Notes: generated by a model from the sequence alone, not told the origin. Shown: positions 1-9,289, counted from the first letter of the stretch. The stretch: DNA of 64,000 nucleotides from Cetobacterium sp. 2A (GCF_014250685.1 NZ_JACFAJ010000005.1:62001-126000); one strand, 5' to 3'. Made by a program: numbers and translations.

Positions 1-52
1 CAGTTGAAAGAGCTTCATTTAAAATATCTTCAATTTTATTTTTTCCCAGCAT
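1..52 (-). CDS. tldD: TldD-like metalloprotease, N-terminal fragment (cut by window edge)
   Basis: A minus-strand ATG at 52-50 has an AGGAGG box 6-7 bases upstream on the minus strand (about 59-64). The 17 visible codons begin MLGKNKIEDILNEAL and run off the left edge. This resembles the N-terminus of TldD, and the divergent neighbour is its usual partner PmbA/TldE, which supports the call. TldD and TldE form a heterodimeric metalloprotease that degrades unfolded or modified peptides. Only the first 17 residues are visible, so the identity rests mainly on the neighbour. Confidence 0.5.
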   Translation of the reverse strand, partial: MLGKNKIEDILNEALST

Positions 53-178
53 TTCTTTCCTCCTTAAGTATTTTCCTAATTATATCAGAAACTTGTAGTT
101 TTTTCATTAATTATTGCCTTAATTTAATATTTGAGATATAATCCTTTCAACGGAAATTTAAAAGGGATGGATGATTAT

Positions 179-1519
179 ATGACAAATAAAAAATTTATTG
201 ATGAAGTTTTTAAAAAAGCTAATGAACTAAAATTAGAAGACTTTGAAATCTTCTTTGTTTCATCTGAAAGCAGTTCTCTTAAAGTTTTTAAAGGAGCTGT
301 GGACTCATATTCTGATAATCAAAATGGAGGTATTTCTTTTAGAACCAAAGTTGGGGATAAAATGGGATATTCTTATACTGAATCTTTAGAATTAGAAGAC
401 ATTACTCCACTAATAGAAAATGCAATCTCCAACGGTAAGATTATAGAAAGTGATGACCTTATCGAAATTTACGGTGAACAATCAACATATACTCCCGTGA
501 AATCTTATTCAAATGCCATAGAAAACATTGATGTTCAAGATAGAATAAATTTTTTAATTGAAGCTGAAAAGATTGCTTTTAGCTTAGATTCAAGAGTAAA
601 AAATGTAAATTATTGTCTTTTTGGAATGGGTACATCTGAGTGTATAATAAAAAATTCTAAAGGATTGGATTTATCACAAAAGAGTAATTCAGCCTATGTA
701 TATTTAGCTGTAGTTGTTGAAGAGAATGGAATTATTAAAAATGATTCTGCATACATAGTTTCAAAAGATTTTAAAGATTTTGATGCTACAAAATTAGCTA
801 AAGAAGCGGTAAGTAAAGCTATTTCAAAACTAAACTCTATTGATGCAACTTCACATTCTGGAAAAGTAATTATAAATAATGAGGCCTTTTCTGACCTTCT
901 TGAAGCTATGTCAGGAATTTTTTCTGCTGAAAATGTTCAAAAGGGAATTTCAAAATTAAAAAATAAGTTAAACACTCAAATATCTTCAGAAATTATAACT
1001 TTGGTAGATGATCCTCATTTGGAAGATGGTTATAACAGTTCTTCTTTTGACTCAGAAGGAGTTCCAACTAAATGTAAAACTATTATAGAAAATGGAATTT
1101 TACAAACTTATCTACATAATACTAAAACAGCAACTAAAGATGGAATCAAATCAACTGGAAATGCTTCTAAAAATGGATACAAAGGTACACTTGGAATTTC
1201 TCCTTTTAATTTTTATATAAAAAATGGAACTTTAACTGAAAGTGAACTTTATAATAAACTAAAAAATGGAGTACTGATTACAAATTTCTCTGGCCTTCAT
1301 TCAGGACTTAACTCTATTTCTGGAGATTTCTCTCTAGCTGCAGAGGGATTCCTAATTGAAAATGGACAAATTTCTAAACCTTTAAATCAAATAACTCTAT
1401 CCGGAAATTTTTTCACTCTCTTAGAAGATATTGAAGAGATAGGTAGCGATTTAAAATTTAATCTTTCTGGAGTTGGGTCACCAGCTGTTCTTGTTAAAAA
1501 TTTAAATATTTCTGCATAA
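179..1519 (+). CDS. pmbA: PmbA/TldE family metallopeptidase subunit
   Basis: This encodes about 446 aa, close to the usual 450 aa of PmbA/TldE, the inactive partner that pairs with TldD to form a peptide-degrading metalloprotease. The family pattern is visible: an N-terminal alpha/beta region with a FKGAVDSYS-type segment, then a glycine-rich C-terminal half with NGYKGTLGISPFN, GVLITNFSGLHSG and SGDFSLAAEGFLIENG. I chose the ATG at 179 (MTNKKFIDEV) because AAGGGATGG lies 8 bases upstream. An ATG at 167 abuts its AAGGG, and a TTG at 131 lacks a Shine-Dalgarno sequence. It is divergent from the putative tldD, so the pair probably shares the roughly 120-bp control region between them. It ends at a strong shared terminator. 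Confidence 0.85.
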   Translation: MTNKKFIDEVFKKANELKLEDFEIFFVSSESSSLKVFKGAVDSYSDNQNGGISFRTKVGDKMGYSYTESLELEDITPLIENAISNGKIIESDDLIEIYGEQSTYTPVKSYSNAIENIDVQDRINFLIEAEKIAFSLDSRVKNVNYCLFGMGTSECIIKNSKGLDLSQKSNSAYVYLAVVVEENGIIKNDSAYIVSKDFKDFDATKLAKEAVSKAISKLNSIDATSHSGKVIINNEAFSDLLEAMSGIFSAENVQKGISKLKNKLNTQISSEIITLVDDPHLEDGYNSSSFDSEGVPTKCKTIIENGILQTYLHNTKTATKDGIKSTGNASKNGYKGTLGISPFNFYIKNGTLTESELYNKLKNGVLITNFSGLHSGLNSISGDFSLAAEGFLIENGQISKPLNQITLSGNFFTLLEDIEEIGSDLKFNLSGVGSPAVLVKNLNISA

Positions 1520-1523
1520 AAAA

Positions 1524-1560
1524 ATCCCACAGATACTAATTTATCTGTGGGATAATTTTT
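1524..1560. terminator. bidirectional intrinsic terminator
   Basis: A perfect 12-bp stem (1524-1535 paired with 1542-1553, ATCCCACAGATA on the left) closes a 6-base loop. It is flanked by an A-run on the left and a T-rich run on the right, so it can terminate both pmbA (+) and the convergent 1562-1972 gene (-). Confidence 0.85.
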
Positions 1561-1561
1561 A

Positions 1562-1972
1562 TTAAGCCCTAGCTGAGATAGCCCAAACTAGTGTATCTTT
1601 CATCTCTTTAAAATTCTTAAGATATTTAAGTTTTACCATATCTCCGTATAATTTTAATTCAAAATCAGCTATAGCATCTACAAAGTCAGCTATATCTGCA
1701 TTTCTTCTTCCATATGAAAGTGATCTCTTTTCCTGTTTTCCTTCAATTAGAAGAGTTAAAATTCCTTTTGTGAATCCTAAAATTTCAACATCTGCAACTT
1801 TTTCATTATAAGCAGTTTCTATTGCTCTTTCTTTTCTTGCTTCTGCATTTTGTCTTTTATGTTCTGTTCTTCTTTTGTCATCTTTTTCTTTAACTAATCT
1901 TGCTGCTTTTTTTATTCTTTTCTCAGTTCCGTGAGCTTTTCCTTTTGCTTTATCTTTACTTATAACTTCCAT
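1562..1972 (-). CDS. hypothetical basic helical protein, third gene of the deo operon
   Basis: This is a 136-aa protein I do not recognise. The first 55 residues are extremely rich in Lys, Arg, Glu and Ala (EKRIKKAARLVKEKDDKRR and similar), predicting a charged helix or coiled coil. The C-terminal part looks like a small folded domain (ILTLLIEGKQEKRSLSYG). There is no signal peptide or membrane segment, so it is likely cytoplasmic and could bind nucleic acid, though that is a guess. The start is supported by GGAGG 6 bases upstream. It follows deoC by 18 bp, so it is probably cotranscribed with pdp and deoC, and it ends at the shared terminator with pmbA. Confidence 0.7.
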   Translation of the reverse strand: MEVISKDKAKGKAHGTEKRIKKAARLVKEKDDKRRTEHKRQNAEARKERAIETAYNEKVADVEILGFTKGILTLLIEGKQEKRSLSYGRRNADIADFVDAIADFELKLYGDMVKLKYLKNFKEMKDTLVWAISARA

Positions 1973-1990
1973 TTAATCCTCCAAGGGTAA

Positions 1991-2656
1991 TTAATATTTG
2001 TTTGGATCAGCTGTTCCAATTGTCACAAGTTCTACCCCTGAACTTGTTCCTAATCTCGTAACACCTAGTTCTATATATTTCATTGCAGTTTCTAAATCTC
2101 TTACTCCACCTGCCGCTTTAAGTTGTGCCATATCTCCAACTATCGACTTCATAAGAGCTATATCCTCAAAAGTAGCTCCACCTGTTCCAAATCCTGTTGA
2201 TGTTTTTACAAAGTCAGCTTTAGCATTTAGACAAAGTTCTGTGGCTTTTCTTTTTTCTGCATCTGTTAAATAGCAATTTTCAATAATTACTTTAAGAGTA
2301 TTTTCTCCGATAGCTTCTTTGATTCCTCTAATTTCATCTTCTACATATTGGAACTCACCAGCTTTTAGCATTCCAACATTTATAACCATATCGATTTCTG
2401 AAGCACCATTTTTTATACATTGTTTTGCTTCGAAAATTTTAGATTCTGTATCCATAGCTCCAAGAGGGAATCCAATTACAGCACAAACCTTTACATTTGT
2501 CCCTTCTAATTCTTGCTTAGATAATTTTACATAACATCCATTTACACAAACTGCATAAAAATCATATTCTCTTGCTTCAGCACAAAGTTTTATTATGTCT
2601 TTTGGCTCTGTTGTTGCTTTTAAAACTGTATGATCAATATATTTATTTAACTTCAT
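1991..2656 (-). CDS. deoC: deoxyribose-phosphate aldolase
   Basis: DeoC cleaves 2-deoxyribose 5-phosphate to glyceraldehyde 3-phosphate and acetaldehyde, completing deoxynucleoside catabolism. The 221-aa length is typical of the bacterial enzyme. The Schiff-base lysine is K151 in the motif DFVKTSTGFGTGGAT, and the acidic catalytic residue lies in SEIDMVINVG (about D89). The N-terminal IDHTVLKA is also diagnostic. It sits 27 bp downstream of pdp on the same strand, so phosphorolysis of pyrimidine deoxynucleosides feeds directly into this aldolase. The acetaldehyde formed could be reduced by an alcohol dehydrogenase such as the one encoded divergently at 4159, which is an inference. Confidence 0.97.
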   Translation of the reverse strand: MKLNKYIDHTVLKATTEPKDIIKLCAEAREYDFYAVCVNGCYVKLSKQELEGTNVKVCAVIGFPLGAMDTESKIFEAKQCIKNGASEIDMVINVGMLKAGEFQYVEDEIRGIKEAIGENTLKVIIENCYLTDAEKRKATELCLNAKADFVKTSTGFGTGGATFEDIALMKSIVGDMAQLKAAGGVRDLETAMKYIELGVTRLGTSSGVELVTIGTADPNKY

Positions 2657-2683
2657 TATAAACTCCTCCGATTTTACCTTATA

Positions 2684-3997
2684 TTATAACACATTTACTG
2701 CATGAATCTCTAGTATAACATTATTTTTATTTACTTTTTCATCAATTATTGTATATGCTGACTCTAAAAGTTTAATTGAACTTTGTAAATTTCTCTCATT
2801 ATATTGAATAATCGCTAAAGTTTCTCCCTCTTCAACATAATCTCCTACTTTTTTCTTTAATAGAACTCCAACAGAGTGATCTATTACATCCTCTTTAGTT
2901 TCTCTTCCGGCACCTAAAACCATAGCTGCTTTTCCAACTTCTTCAGCTTCTATCTTTGAAATCCATCCTGATTTCTTTGATTTAACTTCAAACTCATTTT
3001 TAAACTGAGGAAGAAGTGAATAGTCATCAACAAGATTTGGATTTGCTCCTGATGCAGATAAAAACTCCTTCAAATGAATTAAAGCTGTTCCGTTTTTTAT
3101 AACCTCTTTAACCATAGACTTTCCATCTTCTAAAGTTTTAGCATCTCCTTTTATTTGAAGTGCAACTGCAACTAAAGTTTCAACTAACTCAGTGAAATCC
3201 TCAGGTCCATTTCCTTTTAGAGTTTCTATTGCCTCTATAATTTCATTGGTATTTCCAACTGCATAACCTAAAGGTTGATCCATATCTGTTAAAACAGTAA
3301 CTACTTTTCTATCAAAAGATTCTCCGATATCTAACATAGTTTTTGCAAGTTCTCTAGCTTGATTTAAATCTTTCATGAACGCTCCAGAACCTACCTTAAC
3401 ATCAAGGATTATTCCATCAGCATATACAGCAAGTTTTTTACTCATAATTGAGCTAGCAATAAGTGGAATACTTGATACTGTAGCTGTTACATCTCTCAAT
3501 GAATATAATTTCCCATCTAAAGGAACTATCTTATTAGAATAACCCATAATTCCAGTTCCTGTTGTATTCACCATTTTAACTAGTTCATCTCTAGTTTGTG
3601 GGAAATGGAATCCTGGAATCGCCTCAAATTTATCAATAGTTCCACCAGTGTGTCCTAGTCCTCTTCCTGAGAGCTTAGCTGTCCCTATATCAAAAGCTGC
3701 AAATAGTCCAGCTAGTGCTATAGTTGTTTTATCACCTACTCCACCTGTTGAATGTTTATCTATTAAAAATTTATGTATTCCTTCGAATTTTATTAAATCT
3801 CCACTATGCATCATTTTGCTTGTGAAAACTTTTAATTCGTCCTTAGTCATTCCATTAAAATAAATAGCCATCAAAAATGCTGAGATTTGGTAATCAGGTA
3901 TCTCTTCCTTTAGGTAGCCATCTAAAATAAATCCTATCTCCTCCGAAGTTAATACTTCGTTGTCTCTTTTCTTTTGGATTATATCTACAACTCTCAT
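2684..3997 (-). CDS. pdp: pyrimidine-nucleoside phosphorylase
   Basis: This encodes a 437-aa cytoplasmic enzyme of the thymidine/pyrimidine-nucleoside phosphorylase family. It converts uridine, thymidine or deoxyuridine plus phosphate to the base and (deoxy)ribose 1-phosphate. The signature KHSTGGVGDKTT begins at about residue 81 and contributes the phosphate- and substrate-binding residues. It has the alpha/beta organisation with a C-terminal biotinyl-like domain (VGVLLKKKVGDYVEEGE). The length favours Pdp (about 433 aa), although DeoA is similar and cannot be excluded by eye. It is the first gene of the pdp-deoC-hypothetical operon and has a good sigma-70 promoter upstream. AGGAGG precedes the ATG. 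Confidence 0.93.
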   Translation of the reverse strand: MRVVDIIQKKRDNEVLTSEEIGFILDGYLKEEIPDYQISAFLMAIYFNGMTKDELKVFTSKMMHSGDLIKFEGIHKFLIDKHSTGGVGDKTTIALAGLFAAFDIGTAKLSGRGLGHTGGTIDKFEAIPGFHFPQTRDELVKMVNTTGTGIMGYSNKIVPLDGKLYSLRDVTATVSSIPLIASSIMSKKLAVYADGIILDVKVGSGAFMKDLNQARELAKTMLDIGESFDRKVVTVLTDMDQPLGYAVGNTNEIIEAIETLKGNGPEDFTELVETLVAVALQIKGDAKTLEDGKSMVKEVIKNGTALIHLKEFLSASGANPNLVDDYSLLPQFKNEFEVKSKKSGWISKIEAEEVGKAAMVLGAGRETKEDVIDHSVGVLLKKKVGDYVEEGETLAIIQYNERNLQSSIKLLESAYTIIDEKVNKNNVILEIHAVNVL

Positions 3998-4037
3998 TAA
4001 TAGCTCCTCCTTTTCTTCACAATGCTCTCTATTTTAT

Positions 4038-4066
4038 ATAATATAAAATTTAATGAAATATGTCAA
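4038..4066 (-). promoter_or_regulatory. sigma-70-type promoter of the pdp-deoC operon
   Basis: Read on the minus strand, a perfect -35 TTGACA (4066-4061) and a -10 TATTAT (4043-4038) are separated by 17 bp. The predicted transcript starts about 35 bases before the pdp ATG. Confidence 0.7.
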
Positions 4067-4158
4067 CAATAGCAATAATTATACTTGAAAAAATAATATT
4101 ATAGGGTAGACTTTAGTATAGTTAATATTCTGTAATATACACACTAAAGGAGGTTTTT

Positions 4159-5331
4159 ATGGAGAATTTTACTTATTATATCCCTACAAAGATTTTATTT
4201 GGTAAAAATCAAACTGAAAAACTAGGAAAAGAAATTTCAAGCTATGGAAAAAAAGTACTTTTTTTATATGGGAAAAATAGTATAAAGAAAAATGGAGTAT
4301 ATGATGATGTTGTTAATTCGTTGGCCGCACACAATATAAGTTTTGTCGAACTTTCTGGTGTTGATCCAAATCCAAGAATCGAAACTGTAAAAAGAGGAGC
4401 AGAGCTTTGCAGAGAGCATAATTTAGATTTAGTTTTAGCTGTTGGTGGTGGAAGTACAATTGATTGTGCTAAGGCCATTGCTGCGCAAGCAAAATATGAT
4501 GGTGACGTTTGGCAAGATTTATATGTAGATAAAAAATTAAATAAATTGACTTCAGCTCTTCCTGTTGCTACAGTTTTAACTCTAGCTGCCACTGGAAGTG
4601 AAATGAATGGAAATAGTGTGATTTCAAACCCTGAAACAGATAAAAAATTATCAATTAGCAGTAATCTCCTAAGACCAGTTGTTTCTGTTTTAGATCCAAC
4701 TTATACTTTTAGTGTTAATAAATATCAAACTGCAGCTGGAGCTGTAGATATTATAAGTCATCTTTTTGAACAATATTTCTCTCCAGATAAAAATGGATAC
4801 TTACAATCTAGATTGATTGAAAGTCTTTTAAAAACAGTTATACATTTCGCACCTAAAGCATATGAATTCCCAGAAGATTATGAAGCTAGAGCAAATATAA
4901 TGTGGGCAGGTTCTTTGGCTCTAAATGGTCTTCCATCATATGGTAAGGTTAGTACTGATTGGGCAACTCATGGAATAGAGCATGAACTTAGTGCTAAATA
5001 TGATATCACACATGGAGTTGGTCTTGGAATACTTACTCCTTATTGGATGGAGTATGTTCTTAGTCCTGAAAATGTTCATAGATTTGTAGATTATGGAAAA
5101 GCTGTTTGGAAAATTCCTGGTACAGATGCTATGGATGTAGCTAGAAAATCTATTGAAATTACAAGAGAATTTTTTAGTTCTTTAGGAATTCCAGAAACTC
5201 TTAGCGAAGTTGGTATAGATAGCTCAAAATTAGTAGAAATGGCTGAAAGCGCTACTGTTTACGGACCTCTTGGAACTATGAAAAAATTGCAAAAAGAGGA
5301 TGTTCTTGAAATCTTAAGAAAAGCACTGTGA
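4159..5331 (+). CDS. iron-containing alcohol dehydrogenase (BdhA/YqhD-like)
   Basis: This is a 390-aa group III iron-dependent alcohol dehydrogenase that probably reduces short aldehydes to alcohols with NAD(P)H during fermentation. The nucleotide-binding GGGST lies at residues 96-100, followed by IDCAKA. The predicted metal ligands are D197 and H201 (in AGAVDIISHLFEQ), H271 (ATHGIEHELS) and H285 (DITHGVGLG). The N-terminal FYIPTKI-type start and the length match butanol dehydrogenase BdhA-like proteins. AAAGGAGG lies directly upstream of the ATG. It is divergent from the deo operon, which yields acetaldehyde, so a role in disposing of that product is possible. The exact substrate cannot be read from sequence. 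Confidence 0.88.
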   Translation: MENFTYYIPTKILFGKNQTEKLGKEISSYGKKVLFLYGKNSIKKNGVYDDVVNSLAAHNISFVELSGVDPNPRIETVKRGAELCREHNLDLVLAVGGGSTIDCAKAIAAQAKYDGDVWQDLYVDKKLNKLTSALPVATVLTLAATGSEMNGNSVISNPETDKKLSISSNLLRPVVSVLDPTYTFSVNKYQTAAGAVDIISHLFEQYFSPDKNGYLQSRLIESLLKTVIHFAPKAYEFPEDYEARANIMWAGSLALNGLPSYGKVSTDWATHGIEHELSAKYDITHGVGLGILTPYWMEYVLSPENVHRFVDYGKAVWKIPGTDAMDVARKSIEITREFFSSLGIPETLSEVGIDSSKLVEMAESATVYGPLGTMKKLQKEDVLEILRKAL

Positions 5332-5422
5332 AATTACCAGAATACAACTTAGATTTTATCTAGTCCCTTTACTTTTTTTATGTTATTCTATAATGAATAA
5401 AACAAAAAATTGGGGGAGAAGT

Positions 5423-6781
5423 ATGAATAAAAAACATGAACTGATGGGACAAGAAAAAATTACAAAACTATTGTTTCAATTTTCTTTTCCAGCTATGATT
5501 GGAATGATTGTAAATGCCCTTTACAATATTGTTGACAGAATCTATATAGGAAATATTAAAGGTATTGGAGCTCTTTCCATAGCTGGAGTTGGAGTTGTAT
5601 TTCCTATTATGATTTTCTCTTTTGCTTTTTCAATTATGATTGGGCTCGGGGGAGCAACAAATATTTCACTATCGTTGGGAAGAAAAAACAAACCTTTGGC
5701 AGAACTTTATTTAGGAAATGGAATTTGTTTAGGAACTTTAGTTGGTTGCCTGATATCTTTCTTAACTATTTTTTATATGAAATCTTATATCATGCAACTG
5801 GGTGCTAGTGCATCGACAGTTCAATATTCGATAGATTACCTAAGAATCGTTGCCCTTGGATTTCCTTTTGCTACAGTTGGATATATTGCTAACGCTGCTA
5901 TCCGATCAGATGGAAATCCTAAATTTTCTATGATTACTCTTTTAATAGGAGCACTTATAAATATAATTTTAGATCCAATCTTTATATTTTATTTAGATAT
6001 GGGAGTTAAAGGAGCAGCTCTTGCCACTATTATCTCTCAGTTCGTTTCTGCAGTTTGGACAATATTATACTTTAGATCTAAAAATAGTGGTTTAAAATTA
6101 CATTTCCACAATTTAAAACTACAATTTGATAAAATAAAAAATATTATTTTAATTGGAACTGGTCCTTTTATATTACAACTAGGTTCTAGTGTTGTTACTT
6201 TAGTAGCAAATAACCTTCTTAAATTTTACGGTGGTGATATCGCAGTAGGTGCAATGACTATTATCAATGGTATAGTTACATTTGTTATGATGCCTATTTT
6301 TGGTATCAATCAGGGATTACAGCCTATTGCTGGTTACAACTATGGAGCAAAGCTTTATAAAAGGGTAAAAGAAGCTCTTTTAAAAGCTATCCTTGGAGCA
6401 ACTATAATCTCAACAACTGGATTTTTATGTATTCAATTTCTATCAAAATATTTTATCTATATTTTTACAACTAATGAACTCCTTGTGGCAACTGCTGCAA
6501 CTGGACTTAAAATATTTACTCTTATGTTACCATTTTTAGGTTTCCAAATTGTAAGTTCAATTTATTTCCAAGCTATAGGTAAACCAAAATTGACTATGTT
6601 TTTAAGTCTTTGTAGACAAGTTTTATTTCTTATCCCTTTCCTTCTAGTATTTTCAAGAATTTGGGGAGTGAGTGGAATTTGGGCTGCTGTTCCTTGTGCC
6701 GATTTACTATCCGTTATTATCACTTTTATTTTAGTTAGAAGAGACATTAAAATTTTAGATAAAGAAGAGAGCAATCCTTAA
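5423..6781 (+). CDS. MATE family multidrug/sodium antiporter
   Basis: The protein is about 452 aa with around 12 hydrophobic segments and the MATE N-terminal pattern (ITKLLFQFSFPAMIGMIVNALYN split across helix 1, then VDRIYIGNI). MATE proteins export cationic drugs or metabolites using Na+ or H+ gradients. I chose the ATG at 5423 because GGGGGAG lies 5 bases upstream. The earlier in-frame ATG at 5393 overlaps a TATAAT (5389-5394) that looks like the -10 of its promoter, so translation from there is unlikely. It is a single-gene unit ending in a terminator and convergent with the AEC transporter gene. Confidence 0.88.
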   Translation: MNKKHELMGQEKITKLLFQFSFPAMIGMIVNALYNIVDRIYIGNIKGIGALSIAGVGVVFPIMIFSFAFSIMIGLGGATNISLSLGRKNKPLAELYLGNGICLGTLVGCLISFLTIFYMKSYIMQLGASASTVQYSIDYLRIVALGFPFATVGYIANAAIRSDGNPKFSMITLLIGALINIILDPIFIFYLDMGVKGAALATIISQFVSAVWTILYFRSKNSGLKLHFHNLKLQFDKIKNIILIGTGPFILQLGSSVVTLVANNLLKFYGGDIAVGAMTIINGIVTFVMMPIFGINQGLQPIAGYNYGAKLYKRVKEALLKAILGATIISTTGFLCIQFLSKYFIYIFTTNELLVATAATGLKIFTLMLPFLGFQIVSSIYFQAIGKPKLTMFLSLCRQVLFLIPFLLVFSRIWGVSGIWAAVPCADLLSVIITFILVRRDIKILDKEESNP

Positions 6782-6799
6782 TGGACTGCTCTCTTTTTA
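6765..6799 (+). terminator. intrinsic terminator after MATE gene
   Basis: The inverted repeat 6765-6773 (AAGAGAGCA) with 6787-6795 is followed by a T-run, and it overlaps the stop codon region. It probably also limits read-through from the convergent gene. Confidence 0.7.
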
Positions 6800-7822
6800 A
6801 ATTACAATATATAAAATCACAATTATAATTGGTAAACATAAAATACTAGATACTGTGGATAATAATGAACAACTAGAAGCTAGTATAGCTCCTTTATTGT
6901 ACTTTATAGCATATGCTATCGTAACAGAAGCCGTTGGAGTAGCCATCATCAATGTAACTATTCCTGCTGGCAATGGTGAAAGATAAAAAATTCCTAAATA
7001 ATTACATATTTTTATTAAAAACAATGTTACCAAAGGAAATATAATAACTTTTATTAAAGAATAATACCAAGCTTCTTTTATCTTTAAAGCATCTTTAAAT
7101 GATACTTCTGAGAGTTTAAGACCTGCAGCTAACCACGCCAAAGGTGAACATAGATTCGACAAATATACCATCGGTTTATATAGCCAATACATAGTCTTGT
7201 CTATTCTCAAAATCGCATACTCTTTTCCATCTACTGCTACTTGTGGCAAATGATTTTGACCTAACCAAATTGTCAGTCCTAAAAATGTTGCTAATATTAC
7301 CGGATTTAAGAAAATAGTTTTGAAATTTCTTAAACTCATTTTCATTCCAGACATTTTTATAAATCCATAAGAATATAGAAATATTCTATATGGAATCGAA
7401 AATATTGAAGCATATATAATTCCGATATCTCCATATAGAGCCTGAACTATTGGTATTCCAAAAGCAGTTACGCCTCCAAAAGTTGTAAGTATTTCAAGTG
7501 TCACCTTTTCATCTTTTTTACATTTAAAATAAAATAGACCTGAAGTAATCATAAAGAGAAGATGAATACCAAAGCTCCAAATAAAAATATTTAATCCTTC
7601 GATAAATATCTCTTCATTGAAATCTTTCATAAAAGCTGTGAAAGATAGCGCTGGTATTGAAACAAATAAAACTACATCTGTTAAAGATTTTGAAGCATCT
7701 TTATCCAAAAGTTTTTTTCTGCCTATTATTATCCCTAGTAAAATTATTAAAATGGATGATGCTACAACTCCGACTATATTATTATTTGAAAAAATACCTT
7801 TTAGCGTTTCTAATATATTCAT
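6797..7822 (-). CDS. AEC family transporter (auxin efflux carrier/malate permease type)
   Basis: This is a 341-aa membrane protein with about ten hydrophobic helices and the AEC pattern: a first-helix region, then IIIGRKKLLDKDASKSLTD and FVSIPALSF, and a C-terminal repeat ending in a conserved small-residue helix (TPTASVTIAYA). AEC proteins carry organic acids or amino-acid-like compounds across the inner membrane. Its start is only 4 bp after the tcyP stop codon, so the two are cotranscribed, which suggests a related substrate, perhaps a product of cystine or dicarboxylate metabolism. The substrate is not determinable from sequence. Confidence 0.8.
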   Translation of the reverse strand: MNILETLKGIFSNNNIVGVVASSILIILLGIIIGRKKLLDKDASKSLTDVVLFVSIPALSFTAFMKDFNEEIFIEGLNIFIWSFGIHLLFMITSGLFYFKCKKDEKVTLEILTTFGGVTAFGIPIVQALYGDIGIIYASIFSIPYRIFLYSYGFIKMSGMKMSLRNFKTIFLNPVILATFLGLTIWLGQNHLPQVAVDGKEYAILRIDKTMYWLYKPMVYLSNLCSPLAWLAAGLKLSEVSFKDALKIKEAWYYSLIKVIIFPLVTLFLIKICNYLGIFYLSPLPAGIVTLMMATPTASVTIAYAIKYNKGAILASSCSLLSTVSSILCLPIIIVILYIVI

Positions 7823-7826
7823 TCGA

Positions 7827-9218
7827 CTATTCTTTATCCTCTACATCATTATCTTCACTTGAATTATAGATAGAACTGTCTAAGTCTCCTACAACTTTTG
7901 CAGTAACTAGTCCAGAAACCATTGATCCACTTACATTTAAAGCTGTTCTTCCCATATCAATTAATGGCTCTATAGAGATTAATAATCCTACAAGGGCAAC
8001 TGGGAAATTAAGAGAAGAAAGAACTATTAGAGCAGCAAATGTAGCTCCTCCTCCAACTCCTGCAACTCCAAATGAACTAACTGCAATGATAGCAACTAAT
8101 TTTACTAAGAATTCAAAACTCATAGGGTTTATTCCTACAACTGGAGCAATCATAACTGCAAGCATTGCTGGATATATTGCTGCACATCCATTTTGCCCAA
8201 TAGAAGATCCAAATGACGCTGCAAGGTTTGCAACTCCTTCTTGAACACCTAATTTTTCAGTTTGAGTTTCAATATTCATTGGAATAGCTCCAGCACTTGT
8301 TCTAGATGTAAATGCAAATGTTAGAACTGGTAGTGATTTTTTAACATATATGATTGGGTTTAATCCAATCATAGCAATTATGATTAAATGCACTATAAAC
8401 ATAGCTATAAGTGCAACATATGATGCAACTACAAACTTACCAAGATTTAATATATCTCCAATATTACTTCCCGCTACTACCTTAGTTATTAGAGCTAAAA
8501 CTCCAAATGGAGTAAGTCTTAAAACTAAAGTAACCATTCTCATGATAGCATCATGGAAAGAGTTAGTCATATCTTTGAAAACTTCAAAAGATTTTGGTTT
8601 CTTTTTAGCCATACCTAATGCTGATATTCCTAAGAATCCTGAGAAGAATACTGTTGCTATAGTTGACATATCTCTAGCTCCAGTTAAATCTTGGAATGGA
8701 TTTACAGGAATAAATTCAATTATCTTTTTAGTGAATGAAATATTTTGTACATCTCCAAGTTTTCCTTGTAGATATCCAGCTCTTGCAGCCTCTTTTGCAC
8801 CCATTTCAATTCCGTCTGCTGTAAGACCAAATCCATTAGCTACTAAAGCTCCTACTACAGCTGCTATTGCCGCTGTTCCAACTAAAACTAGTATTACAAG
8901 TCCACCTATTTTACCAAGTGATTTTCCACCATCTTTTAGATTTATAATAGCAGAAAGAATCGAGATTGCAATTAAAGGCATAACAATCATCTTAAGTAAT
9001 CTAACATAACCTTCTCCAACAATATTTATCCATTCAATCGTTCTAATAGTTATAGTGTTTGATGGTCCATAAATAAATTGGAAAATTGCTCCTAAAACAA
9101 TACCCATTCCAAGAGCTAAAAATACTCTCTTTGAAAAAGCAACGTATTTTTTTTGCATAACATATAAAATTCCTATCAGTACTAAAAATACTAGTACATT
9201 TAACAACTCAAATAACAT
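7827..9218 (-). CDS. tcyP: L-cystine uptake symporter, TcyP-like (DAACS family)
   Basis: This is a 463-aa dicarboxylate/amino acid:cation symporter, the same length as Bacillus TcyP and strongly reminiscent of it along its length. Matching stretches include KRVFLALGMGIVLG, GYVRLLKMIVMPLI, NPFQDLTGA, VLTFAFTSRTSAGA and SIGQNGCAAIYPAMLAVMI. TcyP imports cystine by ion symport, supplying cysteine and sulfide. The fold gives eight transmembrane helices plus two re-entrant hairpins. AAGGAGG lies upstream of the ATG. It is the first gene of a two-gene operon with the AEC transporter. Cysteine use recurs in this window (D-cysteine desulfhydrase-like gene at 28990). Confidence 0.88.
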   Translation of the reverse strand: MLFELLNVLVFLVLIGILYVMQKKYVAFSKRVFLALGMGIVLGAIFQFIYGPSNTITIRTIEWINIVGEGYVRLLKMIVMPLIAISILSAIINLKDGGKSLGKIGGLVILVLVGTAAIAAVVGALVANGFGLTADGIEMGAKEAARAGYLQGKLGDVQNISFTKKIIEFIPVNPFQDLTGARDMSTIATVFFSGFLGISALGMAKKKPKSFEVFKDMTNSFHDAIMRMVTLVLRLTPFGVLALITKVVAGSNIGDILNLGKFVVASYVALIAMFIVHLIIIAMIGLNPIIYVKKSLPVLTFAFTSRTSAGAIPMNIETQTEKLGVQEGVANLAASFGSSIGQNGCAAIYPAMLAVMIAPVVGINPMSFEFLVKLVAIIAVSSFGVAGVGGGATFAALIVLSSLNFPVALVGLLISIEPLIDMGRTALNVSGSMVSGLVTAKVVGDLDSSIYNSSEDNDVEDKE

Positions 9219-9250
9219 TCTTGTTCCTCCTTAAATAATTTCTATACGAT

Positions 9251-9280
9251 ATTGTACTGGATTTTGATTGTTTTGTCCAA
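9251..9280 (-). promoter_or_regulatory. candidate promoter of tcyP
   Basis: On the minus strand, TTGGAC (9280-9275) and TACAAT (9256-9251) are separated by 18 bp, ending about 32 bp before the tcyP ATG. It is a reasonable but imperfect sigma-70 match. Confidence 0.45.
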
Positions 9281-9289
9281 TAATCATAT

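Noticed and set aside
8350-9009. 219-codon open frame on the + strand
   Set aside because: It lies wholly antisense to tcyP, has low-complexity composition and no ribosome binding site. It is a shadow of a real gene.
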